Shown: piece by piece, positions 1-8,657 of the stretch
How the letters are laid out: the number at the start of each line of letters is the position of its first letter
How positions within the stretch are numbered: position 1 is the stretch's first letter
From: Helicobacter sp. MIT 05-5293
Lineage (GTDB): Bacteria; Campylobacterota; Campylobacteria; Campylobacterales; Helicobacteraceae
Direction: 5' to 3'
DNA length: 64,000 nucleotides
NCBI RefSeq assembly: GCF_000765665.2
Contig: NZ_JROZ02000001.1
Location: 372,001-436,000 of the forward strand
Notes under the pieces: generated by a model
What the model saw: only the letters and a program-made list of their open reading frames with translations
Told to the model about the DNA's origin: nothing
Databases searched by the model: none
Position numbers and translations under genes: made by a program

Positions 1-117
1 GGTTGTAAAATTGCAAAAAAGGCAATTAAGGCAAGTGAAAAAAATCCAAAGGGTGGATTTATAACTAAAGAAATGCCAATGAGTATTTCTAATGTTAAGA
101 AAGTGGAAGGAGAATAG
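1..117 (+). CDS. rplX: 50S ribosomal protein L24, C-terminal fragment
   Basis: The first 38 codons of the window read in frame to a TAG at 115-117. They match the C-terminal part of bacterial L24: an [13 protein letters not shown] segment followed by [11 protein letters not shown]24 is an early assembly protein of the large subunit that binds 23S rRNA. The start lies before the window, so only about half of the roughly 77-residue protein is visible. It is followed after 3 bases by rplE, the normal order of the spc operon. The call rests on the sequence match plus perfect synteny. Confidence 0.93.
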   Translation, partial: GCKIAKKAIKASEKNPKGGFITKEMPMSISNVKKVEGE

Positions 118-120
118 TCG

Positions 121-666
121 ATGTTTGCTCTAAGAGAAAAATATAAAAAAGATATTGTGCAACAGCTAAAATCTGAGCTTAATATCACTAATCCTATGCT
201 TTTGCCTAAAGTTGAAAAAATTGTGATTAGCGTGGGAGCTGGGGATTATGCCAAAGATTCTAAAGTCATGCAAAATATTGCAGACACAATTTCATTGATT
301 GCAGGACAAAAAGCGGTAATCACTTTAGCAAAAAAATCTGTTGCAGGTTTCAAGATGCGTGAAGGAATGCCAATGGGTGTGAAGGTAACACTTCGAGGTA
401 ATATGATGTATAATTTTTTAGAAAAACTTATTGTAATTGCGTTACCTCGTGTGAAAGATTTTAGAGGGCTAAAACGTAATGGTTTTGATGGAAGAGGGAA
501 TTATAGTTTTGGATTAAATGAGCAATTAATGTTTCCAGAAGTGGTATATGATGATATTATGGTAACACATGGTATGAATATTACGATTGTAACTTCTAGT
601 AAGAGTGATAAAGAGGCATTCAAGTTACTTGAGCTCCTTGGTATGCCATTTGCGAAAGGGAGATAA
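121..666 (+). CDS. rplE: 50S ribosomal protein L5
   Basis: This encodes 181 residues, the usual L5 length. L5 binds 5S rRNA and sits in the central protuberance, contacting S13 across the subunit bridge. Visible family segments are [12 protein letters not shown] near residue 30, the [22 protein letters not shown] block near 61-81, and the C-terminal [11 protein letters not shown]. The ATG follows the rplX stop by 3 bases and has a GGAGAA ribosome site inside the end of rplX. It is part of the spc operon between rplX and rpsN. Nothing unusual was seen. Confidence 0.97.
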   Translation: MFALREKYKKDIVQQLKSELNITNPMLLPKVEKIVISVGAGDYAKDSKVMQNIADTISLIAGQKAVITLAKKSVAGFKMREGMPMGVKVTLRGNMMYNFLEKLIVIALPRVKDFRGLKRNGFDGRGNYSFGLNEQLMFPEVVYDDIMVTHGMNITIVTSSKSDKEAFKLLELLGMPFAKGR

Positions 667-668
667 TT

Positions 669-854
669 ATGGCAAAAAAATCAATCATTGCAAAGGCGAA
701 GAGAAAAGCAAAATTTAGTGCAAGAGCATATACAAGATGTCAAGTGTGCGGAAGACCACATTCAGTTTATCGAGATTTTGGATTATGCAGAGTATGTTTG
801 CGTAAGATGGGTAATGAAGGGTTGATCCCCGGACTTAGAAAAGCTAGCTGGTAA
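669..854 (+). CDS. rpsN: 30S ribosomal protein S14, zinc-binding type
   Basis: This is a 61-residue protein with a CxxC pair at residues 24 and 27 and a second at 40 and 43. That makes it the short, zinc-containing S14 form rather than the roughly 100-residue zinc-free form. S14 sits in the head of the 30S subunit and is needed late in assembly. The ATG lies two bases after the rplE stop, so the two genes are probably translationally coupled. The C-terminus ([11 protein letters not shown]) is typical of the family. Confidence 0.97.
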   Translation: MAKKSIIAKAKRKAKFSARAYTRCQVCGRPHSVYRDFGLCRVCLRKMGNEGLIPGLRKASW

Positions 855-864
855 GGAGAGAAGT

Positions 865-1260
865 ATGGTGAATGATATTATTGCAGATTCTTTAACAAGA
901 ATCCGTAACGCTTCTATGCGAAAATTAGAGGTAACCACGCTTTATTATGCGAAGATTGTTGTTTCAATTTTAGAAGTATTCAAAGTGAAAGGTTTTATTA
1001 AAGATTACAAAGTCAATGATAAAGATGGGAAGCAGTCTATTATGGTGCAACTTATTTATGATGAGCAAGGTCGTAGTGCTATTAATGAGATTAAACGAAT
1101 CAGCAAACCTGGGAGAAGGGTTTATAAAGGACGCAACGAACTTAAACGTTTTAAAAATGGGTATGGCACGATTGTAGTTAGCACAAGTAAGGGTGTAGTT
1201 GCCAACGATGAAGCATATCGATCAAATGTTGGTGGCGAAGCACTTTGCAGTATATGGTAG
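865..1260 (+). CDS. rpsH: 30S ribosomal protein S8
   Basis: This 131-residue protein begins with [16 protein letters not shown], the S8 signature start, and ends with GGEALCSIW, the conserved tail. S8 binds 16S rRNA helix 21. In E. coli it is the translational repressor of the spc operon; whether that holds here cannot be told from the sequence. A GGAGAG ribosome site precedes the ATG. It sits 10 bases after rpsN and 10 before rplF. Confidence 0.97.
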   Translation: MVNDIIADSLTRIRNASMRKLEVTTLYYAKIVVSILEVFKVKGFIKDYKVNDKDGKQSIMVQLIYDEQGRSAINEIKRISKPGRRVYKGRNELKRFKNGYGTIVVSTSKGVVANDEAYRSNVGGEALCSIW

Positions 1261-1270
1261 GAGAAAGATA

Positions 1271-1807
1271 ATGTCAAGAGTTGGAAAAAAACCCATTAGT
1301 ATTCCCAAAGGTGTTGAGGTTTCTGTTCAAGGAAGCAAGATTGTTTTTAAGGGTGCTAAAGAACAAAAAGAGCTTGAAACTTTTGGGCGTGTTCAGATTG
1401 AGGTCAAAGATGGTTCTTTGAGTTTTGCTTGTATTGATTCTCAAGCTCAATCTCGTGCGTATTGGGGAACATATCGAGCGTTAGCAAATAATATTGTGAT
1501 AGGTTTAACTGAAGGTTTTAGTAAAGTATTAGAAATTAATGGCGTGGGTTATAAAGCAAGTATCAATGGCAAGAATTTAGAAATGGCTTTAGGTTTTTCT
1601 CACCCAGTTATTTATCCTATTCCTTCCGGTGTAGAGATGAGTGTAGATAAGAATACAATCACAATAAAAGGTGCAGATAAGCAACAGATAGGGCAGATCG
1701 CTGCTGAAATTAGAGAGTTTCGACCACCAGAGCCTTATAAGGGCAAAGGGATTAAATATAGTGATGAAGTTATTGTCCGCAAAGCAGGCAAGACTTCTAA
1801 AAAATAG
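1271..1807 (+). CDS. rplF: 50S ribosomal protein L6
   Basis: This encodes 178 residues from the ATG at 1271, which has a GGAG site just upstream and begins [17 protein letters not shown], the standard L6 start. The frame stays open upstream into rpsH, but those 24 extra codons are not L6-like. L6 has two copies of the same fold; the conserved [18 protein letters not shown] block is at the end. The protein binds 23S rRNA near the GTPase centre. The order rpsH-rplF-rplR is the normal spc order. Confidence 0.97.
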   Translation: MSRVGKKPISIPKGVEVSVQGSKIVFKGAKEQKELETFGRVQIEVKDGSLSFACIDSQAQSRAYWGTYRALANNIVIGLTEGFSKVLEINGVGYKASINGKNLEMALGFSHPVIYPIPSGVEMSVDKNTITIKGADKQQIGQIAAEIREFRPPEPYKGKGIKYSDEVIVRKAGKTSKK

Positions 1808-1821
1808 AATAAGGTGAAGCT

Positions 1822-2178
1822 ATGACAGAAAAAGTATTGATACAAAAACAGATTCTAAGACGCAAAAGAAAGCTTCGCACACGAAGTAGTATTTTTGGTG
1901 TTGCACATAAGCCTAGAGTGAGCATTTTTCGTTCTAATAAATACCTTTATGCACAAGCTATTAATGATGAAAAGGGCACAACTCTTGCACATATTGATGG
2001 AAAGAAGCTAGGTTTGGGCAACAATAAAGAACATTCTAAAAAACTTGCGACAGAATTTGCTCAAATGCTAAAAAAAGCAGGTATTGAAGAAGTTGTGTTT
2101 GATCGAAATGGATACCTTTATCACGGAGTTATAGGGGTATTTGCTGATACATTGCGTGAAAATGGTATAAAGCTGTAA
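1822..2178 (+). CDS. rplR: 50S ribosomal protein L18
   Basis: This is a 118-residue L18 with a very basic N-terminus ([11 protein letters not shown]), the [15 protein letters not shown] segment and the C-terminal [19 protein letters not shown] block. L18 binds 5S rRNA together with L5. An AAGGTGA ribosome site lies before the ATG, and a 14-base gap separates it from rplF. A typical member of the family in its usual place. Confidence 0.97.
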   Translation: MTEKVLIQKQILRRKRKLRTRSSIFGVAHKPRVSIFRSNKYLYAQAINDEKGTTLAHIDGKKLGLGNNKEHSKKLATEFAQMLKKAGIEEVVFDRNGYLYHGVIGVFADTLRENGIKL

Positions 2179-2193
2179 TTTAAAGGAAATCTT

Positions 2194-2634
2194 ATGGAAA
2201 TTAACAGAGAAGAATTTAGCGAAGTTGTGGTAAATATTGGAAGAGTAACAAAAGTGGTCAAAGGGGGTCGTCGTTTTCGATTTAATGCCCTAGTAGTTGT
2301 TGGTAACAAAAACGGATTAGTAGGTTTTGGTTTGGGTAAAGCCAAAGAAGTACCTGATGCAATTCGGAAAGCTATTGATGATGCTTTTAAAAACATTATT
2401 CAAGTAAATATCAAAGGCACAACAATCGCTCATGACATTGAGCATAAATATAATGCGAGTAAAATTTTGCTTAAGCCTGCAAGTGAAGGAACGGGAGTGA
2501 TAGCTGGTGGTTCAACTCGTCCTGTAATAGAACTTGCGGGAATTAAGGATATTTTGACTAAGTCGTTAGGTTCAAATAATCCTTATAATGTTGTGCGTGC
2601 GACTGTTGACGCACTTGCTAGAATTAAAGCCTAA
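2194..2634 (+). CDS. rpsE: 30S ribosomal protein S5
   Basis: This is a 146-residue S5. The N-terminal double-stranded-RNA-binding-like domain carries [18 protein letters not shown] near residues 20-37 and [17 protein letters not shown]. The C-terminal domain has the [16 protein letters not shown] block. S5 supports decoding accuracy and mRNA unwinding at the entry channel. It is followed directly by rplO: rpmD (L30), which lies between them in E. coli, is absent, as is usual in epsilonproteobacteria. Confidence 0.97.
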   Translation: MEINREEFSEVVVNIGRVTKVVKGGRRFRFNALVVVGNKNGLVGFGLGKAKEVPDAIRKAIDDAFKNIIQVNIKGTTIAHDIEHKYNASKILLKPASEGTGVIAGGSTRPVIELAGIKDILTKSLGSNNPYNVVRATVDALARIKA

Positions 2635-2645
2635 AGGGAGAAAGA

Positions 2646-3050
2646 ATGGCACTAGAAAATGTCAAACCTGCAAAAGGTAGTGTGAAAGATACTAAACGTG
2701 TTGGGCGAGGACAAGGTAGTGGTATGGGTAAAACTTCTACTCGCGGAGGAAAAGGGCAAACTGCTAGAACGGGCTACAAGGAAAAGAGAGGCTTTGAGGG
2801 TGGACAACAACCTTTGCAAAGACGTCTTCCTAAGATTGGTTTTGTCTCCCGTGTGCAAAAGCCTATTGTGATTAATGCGGATAAGTCAAAGATTCTTGAT
2901 TCTTTGAATGAGATTACAATAGAAGTATTGCGAAAGCATTTTACATTACCAAAGAGTGCTACCAGTGTAAAACTTATTGGCACAAAAGCAAAAACATTAG
3001 TTTCAAAAATTAAAGATGCAAATATTAAAACAAGTGGAAATCAAGAATGA
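2646..3050 (+). CDS. rplO: 50S ribosomal protein L15
   Basis: This is a 134-residue L15 with the glycine-rich basic N-terminus ([20 protein letters not shown]) and the RRLPKIGF block near residues 59-66. L15 helps late large-subunit assembly. A GGGAGAAAG ribosome site precedes the ATG. The stop overlaps the secY start by four bases (ATGA at 3047-3050), so secY is likely translated by coupling. Confidence 0.97.
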   Translation: MALENVKPAKGSVKDTKRVGRGQGSGMGKTSTRGGKGQTARTGYKEKRGFEGGQQPLQRRLPKIGFVSRVQKPIVINADKSKILDSLNEITIEVLRKHFTLPKSATSVKLIGTKAKTLVSKIKDANIKTSGNQE

Positions 3051-4297
3051 CAAAAAGCATTATAAATAAGATTCTTATCACGTTAGCTTTTTTGTTTGCG
3101 TATAGAATCTTAGCGTATGTTCCTGTTCCCGGCGTTGATGTCTCTGTGATCAAATCATTTATTGATGATAATGCGAATAATGCGTTGGGATTATTTAATA
3201 TGTTTAGTGGAAATGCGGTCGAACGTTTTAGTATTATTTCTTTGGGAATTATGCCCTATATTACGGCTTCTATTATTATGGAGCTTTTAGCAGCGACTTT
3301 CCCTAATCTTGGTAAAATGAAAAAAGAACGTGATGGTATGCAAAAATATATGCAAATCGTGCGTTATGTTACAATTGGAATTACTATCATTCAAGCTGTA
3401 AGTGTAAGTATCGGACTTAATAGTATGGGGAGTGGTGCGATTAAAATCGACCTCAATGTCTTTATTGCTGTTTCTGTTTTTTCTATGCTTACAGGCACGA
3501 TGCTTTTGATGTGGATTGGCGAGCAAATTACTCAAAGAGGTGTGGGTAATGGCATCAGTCTTATCATTTTTGGGGGTATTGTTTCGGGAATACCTTCAAG
3601 CATTGCTAAGACATTTAATCTTGTCAATACAGGGCAAATCAATGTCATTGTCTTAATAGTCTTGTTAGCTGTTATCATTGCTACGGTTGGTGTTATTATT
3701 TATGTTGAACTTGCTGAACGGAGGATACCTGTTTCTTATGCGCGTAAGGTTGTGATGCAGAATCAAAATAAGCGCATTATGAATTATATTCCTGTTAAAA
3801 TGAATCTTAGTGGTGTTATACCGCCTATTTTTGCTTCAGCATTGTTGGTTTTTCCTTCAACGATTCTGCAAGCTTCATCTAATAGCACTATTCAAGCAGT
3901 TGCAGATATTTTAAAGCCTGATGGTTATTTTTATAATTTTCTTATGTTTGTATTAGTAATATTTTTTGCTTTTTTTTATTCTTCTATTGTTTTTAATTCT
4001 AAAGACATTGCAGATAATCTTAAAAGGCAGGGTGGATTTATTCCCGGACTACGACCGGGTGAAGGGACATCAAATTTCCTTAATAATGTTGCTAGTAATT
4101 TGACTTTTTGGGGTGCACTTTATTTGGCTCTTGTTTCTACATTGCCTTGGATTTTAGTGAAAGCTACGGGTGTGCCTTTTTATTTTGGTGGGACAGCTGT
4201 TTTGATTGTCGTCCAAGTAGCGATTGATACAATGAGACGCATTGAAGCCCAAATTTATATGAGTAAATATCAGACACTTAGTGCTGTGGGTCTTTGA
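3047..4297 (+). CDS. secY: Sec translocon channel subunit SecY
   Basis: This 416-residue, very hydrophobic protein has about ten membrane segments and forms the protein-conducting channel of the inner membrane with SecE and SecG. Family marks are the first segment ending in [12 protein letters not shown], the [17 protein letters not shown] stretch, the cytosolic loop with ERRIPVSY and [23 protein letters not shown], and LRPGEGT in the C5 loop that contacts SecA. The ATG overlaps the rplO stop by four bases. Its partner secA lies at 55063-57624 on the other strand. Confidence 0.97.
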   Translation: MTKSIINKILITLAFLFAYRILAYVPVPGVDVSVIKSFIDDNANNALGLFNMFSGNAVERFSIISLGIMPYITASIIMELLAATFPNLGKMKKERDGMQKYMQIVRYVTIGITIIQAVSVSIGLNSMGSGAIKIDLNVFIAVSVFSMLTGTMLLMWIGEQITQRGVGNGISLIIFGGIVSGIPSSIAKTFNLVNTGQINVIVLIVLLAVIIATVGVIIYVELAERRIPVSYARKVVMQNQNKRIMNYIPVKMNLSGVIPPIFASALLVFPSTILQASSNSTIQAVADILKPDGYFYNFLMFVLVIFFAFFYSSIVFNSKDIADNLKRQGGFIPGLRPGEGTSNFLNNVASNLTFWGALYLALVSTLPWILVKATGVPFYFGGTAVLIVVQVAIDTMRRIEAQIYMSKYQTLSAVGL

Positions 4298-4298
4298 T

Positions 4299-5057
4299 AT
4301 GGCAATTTCTATCAAAAGTAAAAAAGATATAGAAGCATTAAGAATCCCCAATAAGATTGTCGCTCAAACGCTCGAATTGATGCGTCAGCATATCAAAGAG
4401 GGCGTTAGCCTTTTGGAGCTAGATTCTATTGCTGCAGATTATATTGCTTCACAAGGTGCGCGTGCATCATTTTATCAGCTTTATGGTTTTCCTAAATCAA
4501 TTTGTATTTCTGTGAATGAGGTGATTATTCATGGTATTGCTACGGATTATCGTTTGCAAGAAGGTGATATTGTAGGAATTGACATTGGTGCTGAATATAA
4601 TGGTTGGTATGGTGATGCAGCAATTACTTGTGGTGTAGGGACGATTACACCAAAAGATCAAGAGTTGATAGCATGTGCTAAAGACACACTTTATGAAGCT
4701 ATAGGGTATATCAAAGAAGGATTGCGTTTTAAGGAGCTAAGCCAGATTCTCGAACATTGTATCACTAAAAGGGGTTTTATCCCTTTAAAAGGATATTGTG
4801 GGCATGGGATTGGTAGGCGTCCTCATGAGGAACCAGAAATTCCTAATTATTTAGAAAGTCCAAATGCTAAGCAAGGTCCAAAAATTAAAGAGGGTATGGT
4901 ATTTTGTATTGAGCCTATGATTTGTCAGCTCAATGGGAATCCAAAAATTTTGGCTGATGAATGGTCGGTTGTTTCTGAAGATGGGCTTAGAGGCAGCCAT
5001 TATGAACATACTATTGCTGTTGTCAATGGGAAAGCAGAGATTTTAACGGAGGTTTGA
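4299..5057 (+). CDS. map: Methionine aminopeptidase, type I
   Basis: This is 252 residues from the ATG at 4299, one base after the secY stop. An in-frame upstream codon at 4281 would overlap secY and adds residues not seen in the family, so 4299 is preferred. It removes the N-terminal Met from new proteins using a dinuclear metal site. Ligand blocks are visible: VVIHGI with the substrate-contacting His, GIDIGAEYNGWYGDAA with two Asp, YCGHGIG with the His, CIEPM with Glu, and EHTI with the last Glu. The order secY-map-infA matches H. pylori; adk is absent here. Confidence 0.96.
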   Translation: MAISIKSKKDIEALRIPNKIVAQTLELMRQHIKEGVSLLELDSIAADYIASQGARASFYQLYGFPKSICISVNEVIIHGIATDYRLQEGDIVGIDIGAEYNGWYGDAAITCGVGTITPKDQELIACAKDTLYEAIGYIKEGLRFKELSQILEHCITKRGFIPLKGYCGHGIGRRPHEEPEIPNYLESPNAKQGPKIKEGMVFCIEPMICQLNGNPKILADEWSVVSEDGLRGSHYEHTIAVVNGKAEILTEV

Positions 5058-5061
5058 ATGA

Positions 5062-5280
5062 ATGGCGAAAGATGATGTTATTGAGGTTGATGGGAAAGTT
5101 CTCGAGGCTTTACCAAACGCAACATTCAGAGTAGAGCTTGAAAATGGGCATGTTGTGTTGTGTCATATCGCTGGTAAAATGAGAATGCATTATATAAAGA
5201 TTTTACCCGGCGATATGGTAAAGATAGAACTTACCCCATACAGCTTGGATAAGGGTAGGATTACTTATAGGCATAAGTAG
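5062..5280 (+). CDS. infA: Translation initiation factor IF-1
   Basis: This is a 72-residue OB-fold protein beginning [19 protein letters not shown] and containing [19 protein letters not shown] and [13 protein letters not shown], all standard IF-1 segments. It binds the 30S A site during initiation and helps IF-2 and IF-3. The ATG lies four bases after the map stop. A 107-base gap to rpmJ follows, which may hold an internal promoter. Confidence 0.97.
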   Translation: MAKDDVIEVDGKVLEALPNATFRVELENGHVVLCHIAGKMRMHYIKILPGDMVKIELTPYSLDKGRITYRHK

Positions 5281-5311
5281 TTTTATAAGTAGTCTTTAAA
5301 TATTTTTTTTG

Positions 5312-5317
5312 TAGAAT
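5312..5317 (+). promoter_or_regulatory. Candidate -10 box for rpmJ-rplQ
   Basis: In the infA-rpmJ gap a run of eight T is followed by TAGAAT (five of six matches to TATAAT). Helicobacter vegetative promoters often have a good -10 box and T-rich upstream sequence rather than a clear -35 box. If used, transcription would begin near 5324 and give a leader of about 60 bases before rpmJ. This is inference from one box only. Confidence 0.35.
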
Positions 5318-5387
5318 CGAGGTTTTTTAGCTTGTAAGAGTTAATTAAATTAAGACAAATAAAGACTAAGGGAAACAAGGAGTTAGT

Positions 5388-5501
5388 ATGAAAGTGCGAC
5401 CTTCGGTCAAGAAAATGTGCGACAAATGTAAGGTTATTAAGCGAAAAGGCGTGGTGAGAGTAATTTGCTCGACCCCAAAACATAAACAAAGACAAGGATA
5501 A
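5388..5501 (+). CDS. rpmJ: 50S ribosomal protein L36
   Basis: This is a 37-residue protein: [18 protein letters not shown], then RKGVVRVIC and PKHKQRQG. It has the zinc-ribbon ligands of the C-type L36: Cys11, Cys14, Cys27 and His32. It is the smallest ribosomal protein and binds 23S rRNA. An AAGGAG site lies 7 bases before the ATG. It sits between infA and rpsM, its usual place, and ends three bases before rpsM. Confidence 0.96.
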   Translation: MKVRPSVKKMCDKCKVIKRKGVVRVICSTPKHKQRQG

Positions 5502-5504
5502 ACA

Positions 5505-5867
5505 ATGGCTAGAATTGCTGGTGTAGATTTGCCAAAGAAGAAACGAGTAGAGTATGCTCTCACTTATATTTACGGGATTGGGCTTAAAAGCTCCAGAGAT
5601 ATTTTGAACGCTGTAAATATTTCTTTTGATAAGCGAGTTAATGATCTCAGCGAAGATGAAGTGTCTTCTATTGCAAAAAAGATTCAAGAAAGTTATATGG
5701 TAGAGGGAGATCTCCGTAAAAAGGTAACAATGGATATTAAAGCCTTGATGGATTTAGGAAGTTATCGTGGTTTGCGACATCGAAAAGGGTTGCCTGTGCG
5801 AGGACAAACAACAAAAAATAATGCCCGCACAAGAAAAGGCAAGAAAAAAACTGTGGGTAGCAAGTAA
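5505..5867 (+). CDS. rpsM: 30S ribosomal protein S13
   Basis: This 120-residue protein begins [22 protein letters not shown] in family style and has the C-terminal [20 protein letters not shown] tract and a lysine-rich tail. S13 lies at the top of the 30S head and forms subunit bridges with L5. An AAGGATAA site precedes the ATG. It begins the alpha-type gene cluster rpsM-rpsK-rpsD-rpoA-rplQ. Confidence 0.97.
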   Translation: MARIAGVDLPKKKRVEYALTYIYGIGLKSSRDILNAVNISFDKRVNDLSEDEVSSIAKKIQESYMVEGDLRKKVTMDIKALMDLGSYRGLRHRKGLPVRGQTTKNNARTRKGKKKTVGSK

Positions 5868-5877
5868 GGAGTAAGTG

Positions 5878-6270
5878 ATGGCAAAAAGAAACACTACAAA
5901 AAAGAAAAATGTTAAAAAGAATATTGCGCGAGGTATTGTTTGTATTTCTGCATCATTTAATAATACCAACATTACTGTTACCGATGAGATGGGTAATGTT
6001 ATTTGCTGGGCTACTGCTGGTGGGTTGGGCTTTAAGGGAAGTAAGAAATCTACACCTTATGCCGCTCAACAAGCCGTAGAATCGGCGATGGAAAAAGCAA
6101 AAGAACATGGTATTAAAGAAGTAGGAATTAAGGTTCAAGGACCCGGAAGCGGAAGAGAAACAGCGGTCAAGAGCGTAGGTGCGATTGAAGGCATTAAAGT
6201 TTTATGGCTGAAAGATGTAACACCATTGCCACATAATGGTTGCAGACCGCCAAAACGGCGAAGAGTATAA
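5878..6270 (+). CDS. rpsK: 30S ribosomal protein S11
   Basis: This is 130 residues from the ATG at 5878. A GTG three bases earlier is in frame, but the ATG gives the usual [10 protein letters not shown] start and is better spaced from the AAGGAG at 5867-5872. Family segments: [32 protein letters not shown] and the C-terminal [16 protein letters not shown]11 forms the platform of the 30S subunit, next to the Shine-Dalgarno helix. Confidence 0.97.
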   Translation: MAKRNTTKKKNVKKNIARGIVCISASFNNTNITVTDEMGNVICWATAGGLGFKGSKKSTPYAAQQAVESAMEKAKEHGIKEVGIKVQGPGSGRETAVKSVGAIEGIKVLWLKDVTPLPHNGCRPPKRRRV

Positions 6271-6284
6271 TTGAAGGGGATATA

Positions 6285-6911
6285 ATGGCACGATATAAAG
6301 GACCAGTTGAAAAAATTGAAAGAAGATTTGGCGTTTCGCTTGCGTTAAAGGGTGAGCGAAGACTTGCTGGCAAAAGCGCATTGGATAAGAGACCTTATGG
6401 TCCGGGTCAGCATGGGCAAAAACGTGGCAAGATTTCTGAATATGGGCTACAGCTCCGTGAAAAACAAAAAGCAAAAGTAATGTATGGCTTAAGTGAAAAG
6501 CAGTTTTTGAATCTTTTCAAAGAGGCTAATCGTCAAGAGGGTAATACAGGTGAAAATCTTGTGCGCATTCTTGAACAACGGCTTGATAATGTCGTTTATC
6601 GTATGGGATTTGCTACTACTCGCCGTTTTGCTAGACAATTAGTAAATCATGGGCATGTTTTAGTGAATGGTAAAAGAGTCAATATTCCTTCGTATGTTGT
6701 AAAACCAGGACAAAAAATCGAGATTAAAGAGAAGAGTAAAAATAATGCACAAATTATTCGTGCTATTGATTTAACTTCTCAAACAGGTATTGTGCCATGG
6801 GTAGATGTTGATAAAGAGAAAAAATTTGGAATCTTTACACGTTTTCCTCAAAGAGAAGAAGTTGTAATACCGATTGAAGAAAGATTAATCGTTGAGCTTT
6901 ACTCTAAATAA
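6285..6911 (+). CDS. rpsD: 30S ribosomal protein S4
   Basis: This is 208 residues from the ATG at 6285 ([16 protein letters not shown]). The open frame runs 15 codons further upstream, but these overlap rpsK and are not S4-like; GGGGATATA lies before the ATG. The S4 RNA-binding domain is clear near residues 97-150 ([30 protein letters not shown]). S4 starts 30S assembly by binding the 5' domain of 16S rRNA. In E. coli it represses the alpha operon; this is not shown here. Confidence 0.97.
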   Translation: MARYKGPVEKIERRFGVSLALKGERRLAGKSALDKRPYGPGQHGQKRGKISEYGLQLREKQKAKVMYGLSEKQFLNLFKEANRQEGNTGENLVRILEQRLDNVVYRMGFATTRRFARQLVNHGHVLVNGKRVNIPSYVVKPGQKIEIKEKSKNNAQIIRAIDLTSQTGIVPWVDVDKEKKFGIFTRFPQREEVVIPIEERLIVELYSK

Positions 6912-6938
6912 GAATTAAAAGATAAGGATGGTTGAAGA

Positions 6939-7943
6939 ATGAATACAATTAAAGTTGAGCCTTATATCCCTACAGATATTAATATTGAAGAAGTATCAAC
7001 CAATCGAATCAAAATTAGTGCATATCCTTTTGAATCAGGTTATGCAATTACTTTTGCACACCCGATTCGGAGATTATTATTTTCAAGTTCTGTGGGTTAT
7101 GCTCCAATCGCATTGAAGATACAGGGTGTTACCCATGAGTTTGACTCAATTCGTGGAATCGTGGAAGATGTTTCTCACTTTATCAGCAATCTTAAAAACA
7201 TTCGTTTTCTTATAAAAGATAAAGATCTTGATAGAGCAAGTTTGCATTATGAGTTTAAGGGTCCAATGGTATTGAGTGCGAATGAATTAAATAACGAAAT
7301 GGTAAGTGTTGTGAATCCAGATGCGTATTTGGCAACAATCAATGAAAATGCAGTATTAAATTTTTCATTAGTTGTTCGAAAAGGGATAGGTTATGTGCCA
7401 AGTGAAAGCATAAGAGGGACAATTGAAGAAGATTATATTCCCTTAGATGCTTATTTTACACCTGTCAAAAAGGCAGTCTATGAGATTGAGAATATGTTGG
7501 TTGAGGATAACCCTGCTTATGAAAAGGTTATTTTTGATATTGAAACAGACGGACAAATTGAACCTCTAGCTGTTTTTAAAGAGGCAATCTCAATTATGCA
7601 CAAACAAATGAGCATTTTTGGTGTTGATTTGAGTGCGTCTGTGGGCAGTAATAAGAATATTGCTGAAGATTCGGGAGAATTAAAAACATTGATGATTAAA
7701 ATCGATAGCTTAAACTTAAGTGCACGATGTTTTAATTGTCTTGATCGTTCTGGATTAAAGTATGTTGGAGAGTTGGTTATAATGACCGAAAATGAACTCA
7801 AGAACATTAAAAATATGGGTAAGAAATCTTATGATGAGATTGCTGAAAAGCTTGAAGAACTTGGATATCCAGTGGGTGGAGAGGTTGCTGATGATATTTT
7901 GCAGTTACTTAATCGTAAGCTTGCCAAATTGAAAAACAATTAG
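6939..7943 (+). CDS. rpoA: RNA polymerase alpha subunit
   Basis: This is a 334-residue protein with two domains. The N-terminal domain (about 1-230) dimerises and builds the polymerase core; it carries ESGYAITFAHPIRRLLFSS and the GYVPSE segment. The C-terminal domain (about 245-334) has the helix-hairpin-helix block RCFNCLDRSGLKYVGEL and LKNIKNMGKKSYDEI, which contacts UP elements and activators. It is cotranscribed with ribosomal genes between rpsD and rplQ, as in most bacteria. AAGGATGG precedes the ATG. Confidence 0.98.
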   Translation: MNTIKVEPYIPTDINIEEVSTNRIKISAYPFESGYAITFAHPIRRLLFSSSVGYAPIALKIQGVTHEFDSIRGIVEDVSHFISNLKNIRFLIKDKDLDRASLHYEFKGPMVLSANELNNEMVSVVNPDAYLATINENAVLNFSLVVRKGIGYVPSESIRGTIEEDYIPLDAYFTPVKKAVYEIENMLVEDNPAYEKVIFDIETDGQIEPLAVFKEAISIMHKQMSIFGVDLSASVGSNKNIAEDSGELKTLMIKIDSLNLSARCFNCLDRSGLKYVGELVIMTENELKNIKNMGKKSYDEIAEKLEELGYPVGGEVADDILQLLNRKLAKLKNN

Positions 7944-7955
7944 TCAGGAGAAAAT

Positions 7956-8309
7956 ATGAGACACAAGCATGGATATAGGAAACTCGGTAGAACTTCAGCT
8001 CATCGTAAGGCATTGCTAAAGAATCTAGCAATTGCGTTGATTGAATATGAAAAAATTGAGACAGGTGTATTTAAGGCGAAAGAATTGCAAAGTTATATTG
8101 AGAAGCTTGTTACGACAGCAAAGCAAGCTGATTTAAATACACATCGTTATGTGTTTGCACATTTGCAAAGTAAATCTGCTACAAAGAAGCTTATCAGTGA
8201 GATTGCTCCACGATACCTTGAGCGTAATGGAGGCTATACAAGAATCCAACGCACAAGATTAAGAAGAGGCGATGCTTCTCCAATGGCAATCATTGAATTT
8301 GTGTCATAA
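7956..8309 (+). CDS. rplQ: 50S ribosomal protein L17
   Basis: This 117-residue protein begins [23 protein letters not shown], the L17 signature, and ends with [22 protein letters not shown]. It binds 23S rRNA at the exit tunnel region. A CAGGAG site precedes the ATG. It is the last gene of the ribosomal superoperon; the next 348 bases have no gene. Confidence 0.97.
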   Translation: MRHKHGYRKLGRTSAHRKALLKNLAIALIEYEKIETGVFKAKELQSYIEKLVTTAKQADLNTHRYVFAHLQSKSATKKLISEIAPRYLERNGGYTRIQRTRLRRGDASPMAIIEFVS

Positions 8310-8573
8310 TAGCAAGATTATAAATATAAAATTCGATAATCCTACAAGAGTATTCTAGAATCTCTCCAAGACACAGAAGAGGTTTCTGGAAAATTCTCTT
8401 GTTAATATAATTCTTCCGATAAGTTTTAATCAAACCAACTTTTACTCCATGACGCAATATTTATCATATTTATTTTTTCTTGAATTGCCATGATTTATAA
8501 AATTATTAGAAAAAGCGATTCGTATTGCCGATATTGTGAAAATGCTATGTTACCAAACCGAATAGTATAAATT

Positions 8574-8584
8574 TATATAACGAT
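8574..8584 (+). promoter_or_regulatory. ModE-like half-site upstream of fdh operon
   Basis: The 11-mer TATATAACGAT is identical to one half of the E. coli ModE operator as I recall it (ATCGNTATATA, N6, TATATAACGAT). The expected left half at 8557-8567 matches only about 5 of 11 positions. ModE senses molybdate, and the downstream genes encode a Mo/W enzyme, so the position fits. A single good half-site in AT-rich DNA is weak proof, and no modE gene lies in the window. Confidence 0.3.
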
Positions 8585-8598
8585 ATTTAATTAAAAGA

Positions 8599-8619
8599 AT
8601 CATTGCCTTTTGCGATGAT
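8599..8619 (+). promoter_or_regulatory. Small hairpin 38 bases before the fdh operon start
   Basis: ATCATTGC (8599-8606) can pair with GCGATGAT (8612-8619) through 8 pairs, one of them G-U, with a CTTTT loop. It lies in the likely leader of the first fdh operon gene. No U-run follows, so it is not an obvious terminator. It could be an operator or leader structure, or chance. Confidence 0.25.
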
Positions 8620-8657
8620 GTTGTATCATTTTATTAAAGAAAATGAAAGTAGGATAT

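Larger units (their letters stand above)
8310..8657. other. Gene-free stretch between rplQ and the fdh operon
   Basis: This 348-base AT-rich stretch has no open frame worth calling. It holds an imperfect stem at 8344-8402: ACAAGAG (8344-8350) pairs with CTCTTGT (8396-8402). Inside that stem a smaller perfect 5-bp hairpin, CAGAA/TTCTG, lies at 8374-8388. No U-run follows, so a standard terminator for rplQ is not evident. Further on are a ModE-like half-site (8574-8584) and a short hairpin (8599-8619), described separately. It should contain the 3' end of the ribosomal transcript and the fdh promoter. Confidence 0.5.

Noticed and set aside
2121-2396. Antisense open frames over ribosomal, fdhA, leuS and secA genes
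   Set aside because: They lack ribosome sites and family features and lie opposite clearly coding sequence; treated as shadows.
5302-5310. Poly-T run in the infA-rpmJ gap as a terminator
   Set aside because: No hairpin precedes it; it is better explained as T-rich promoter sequence.
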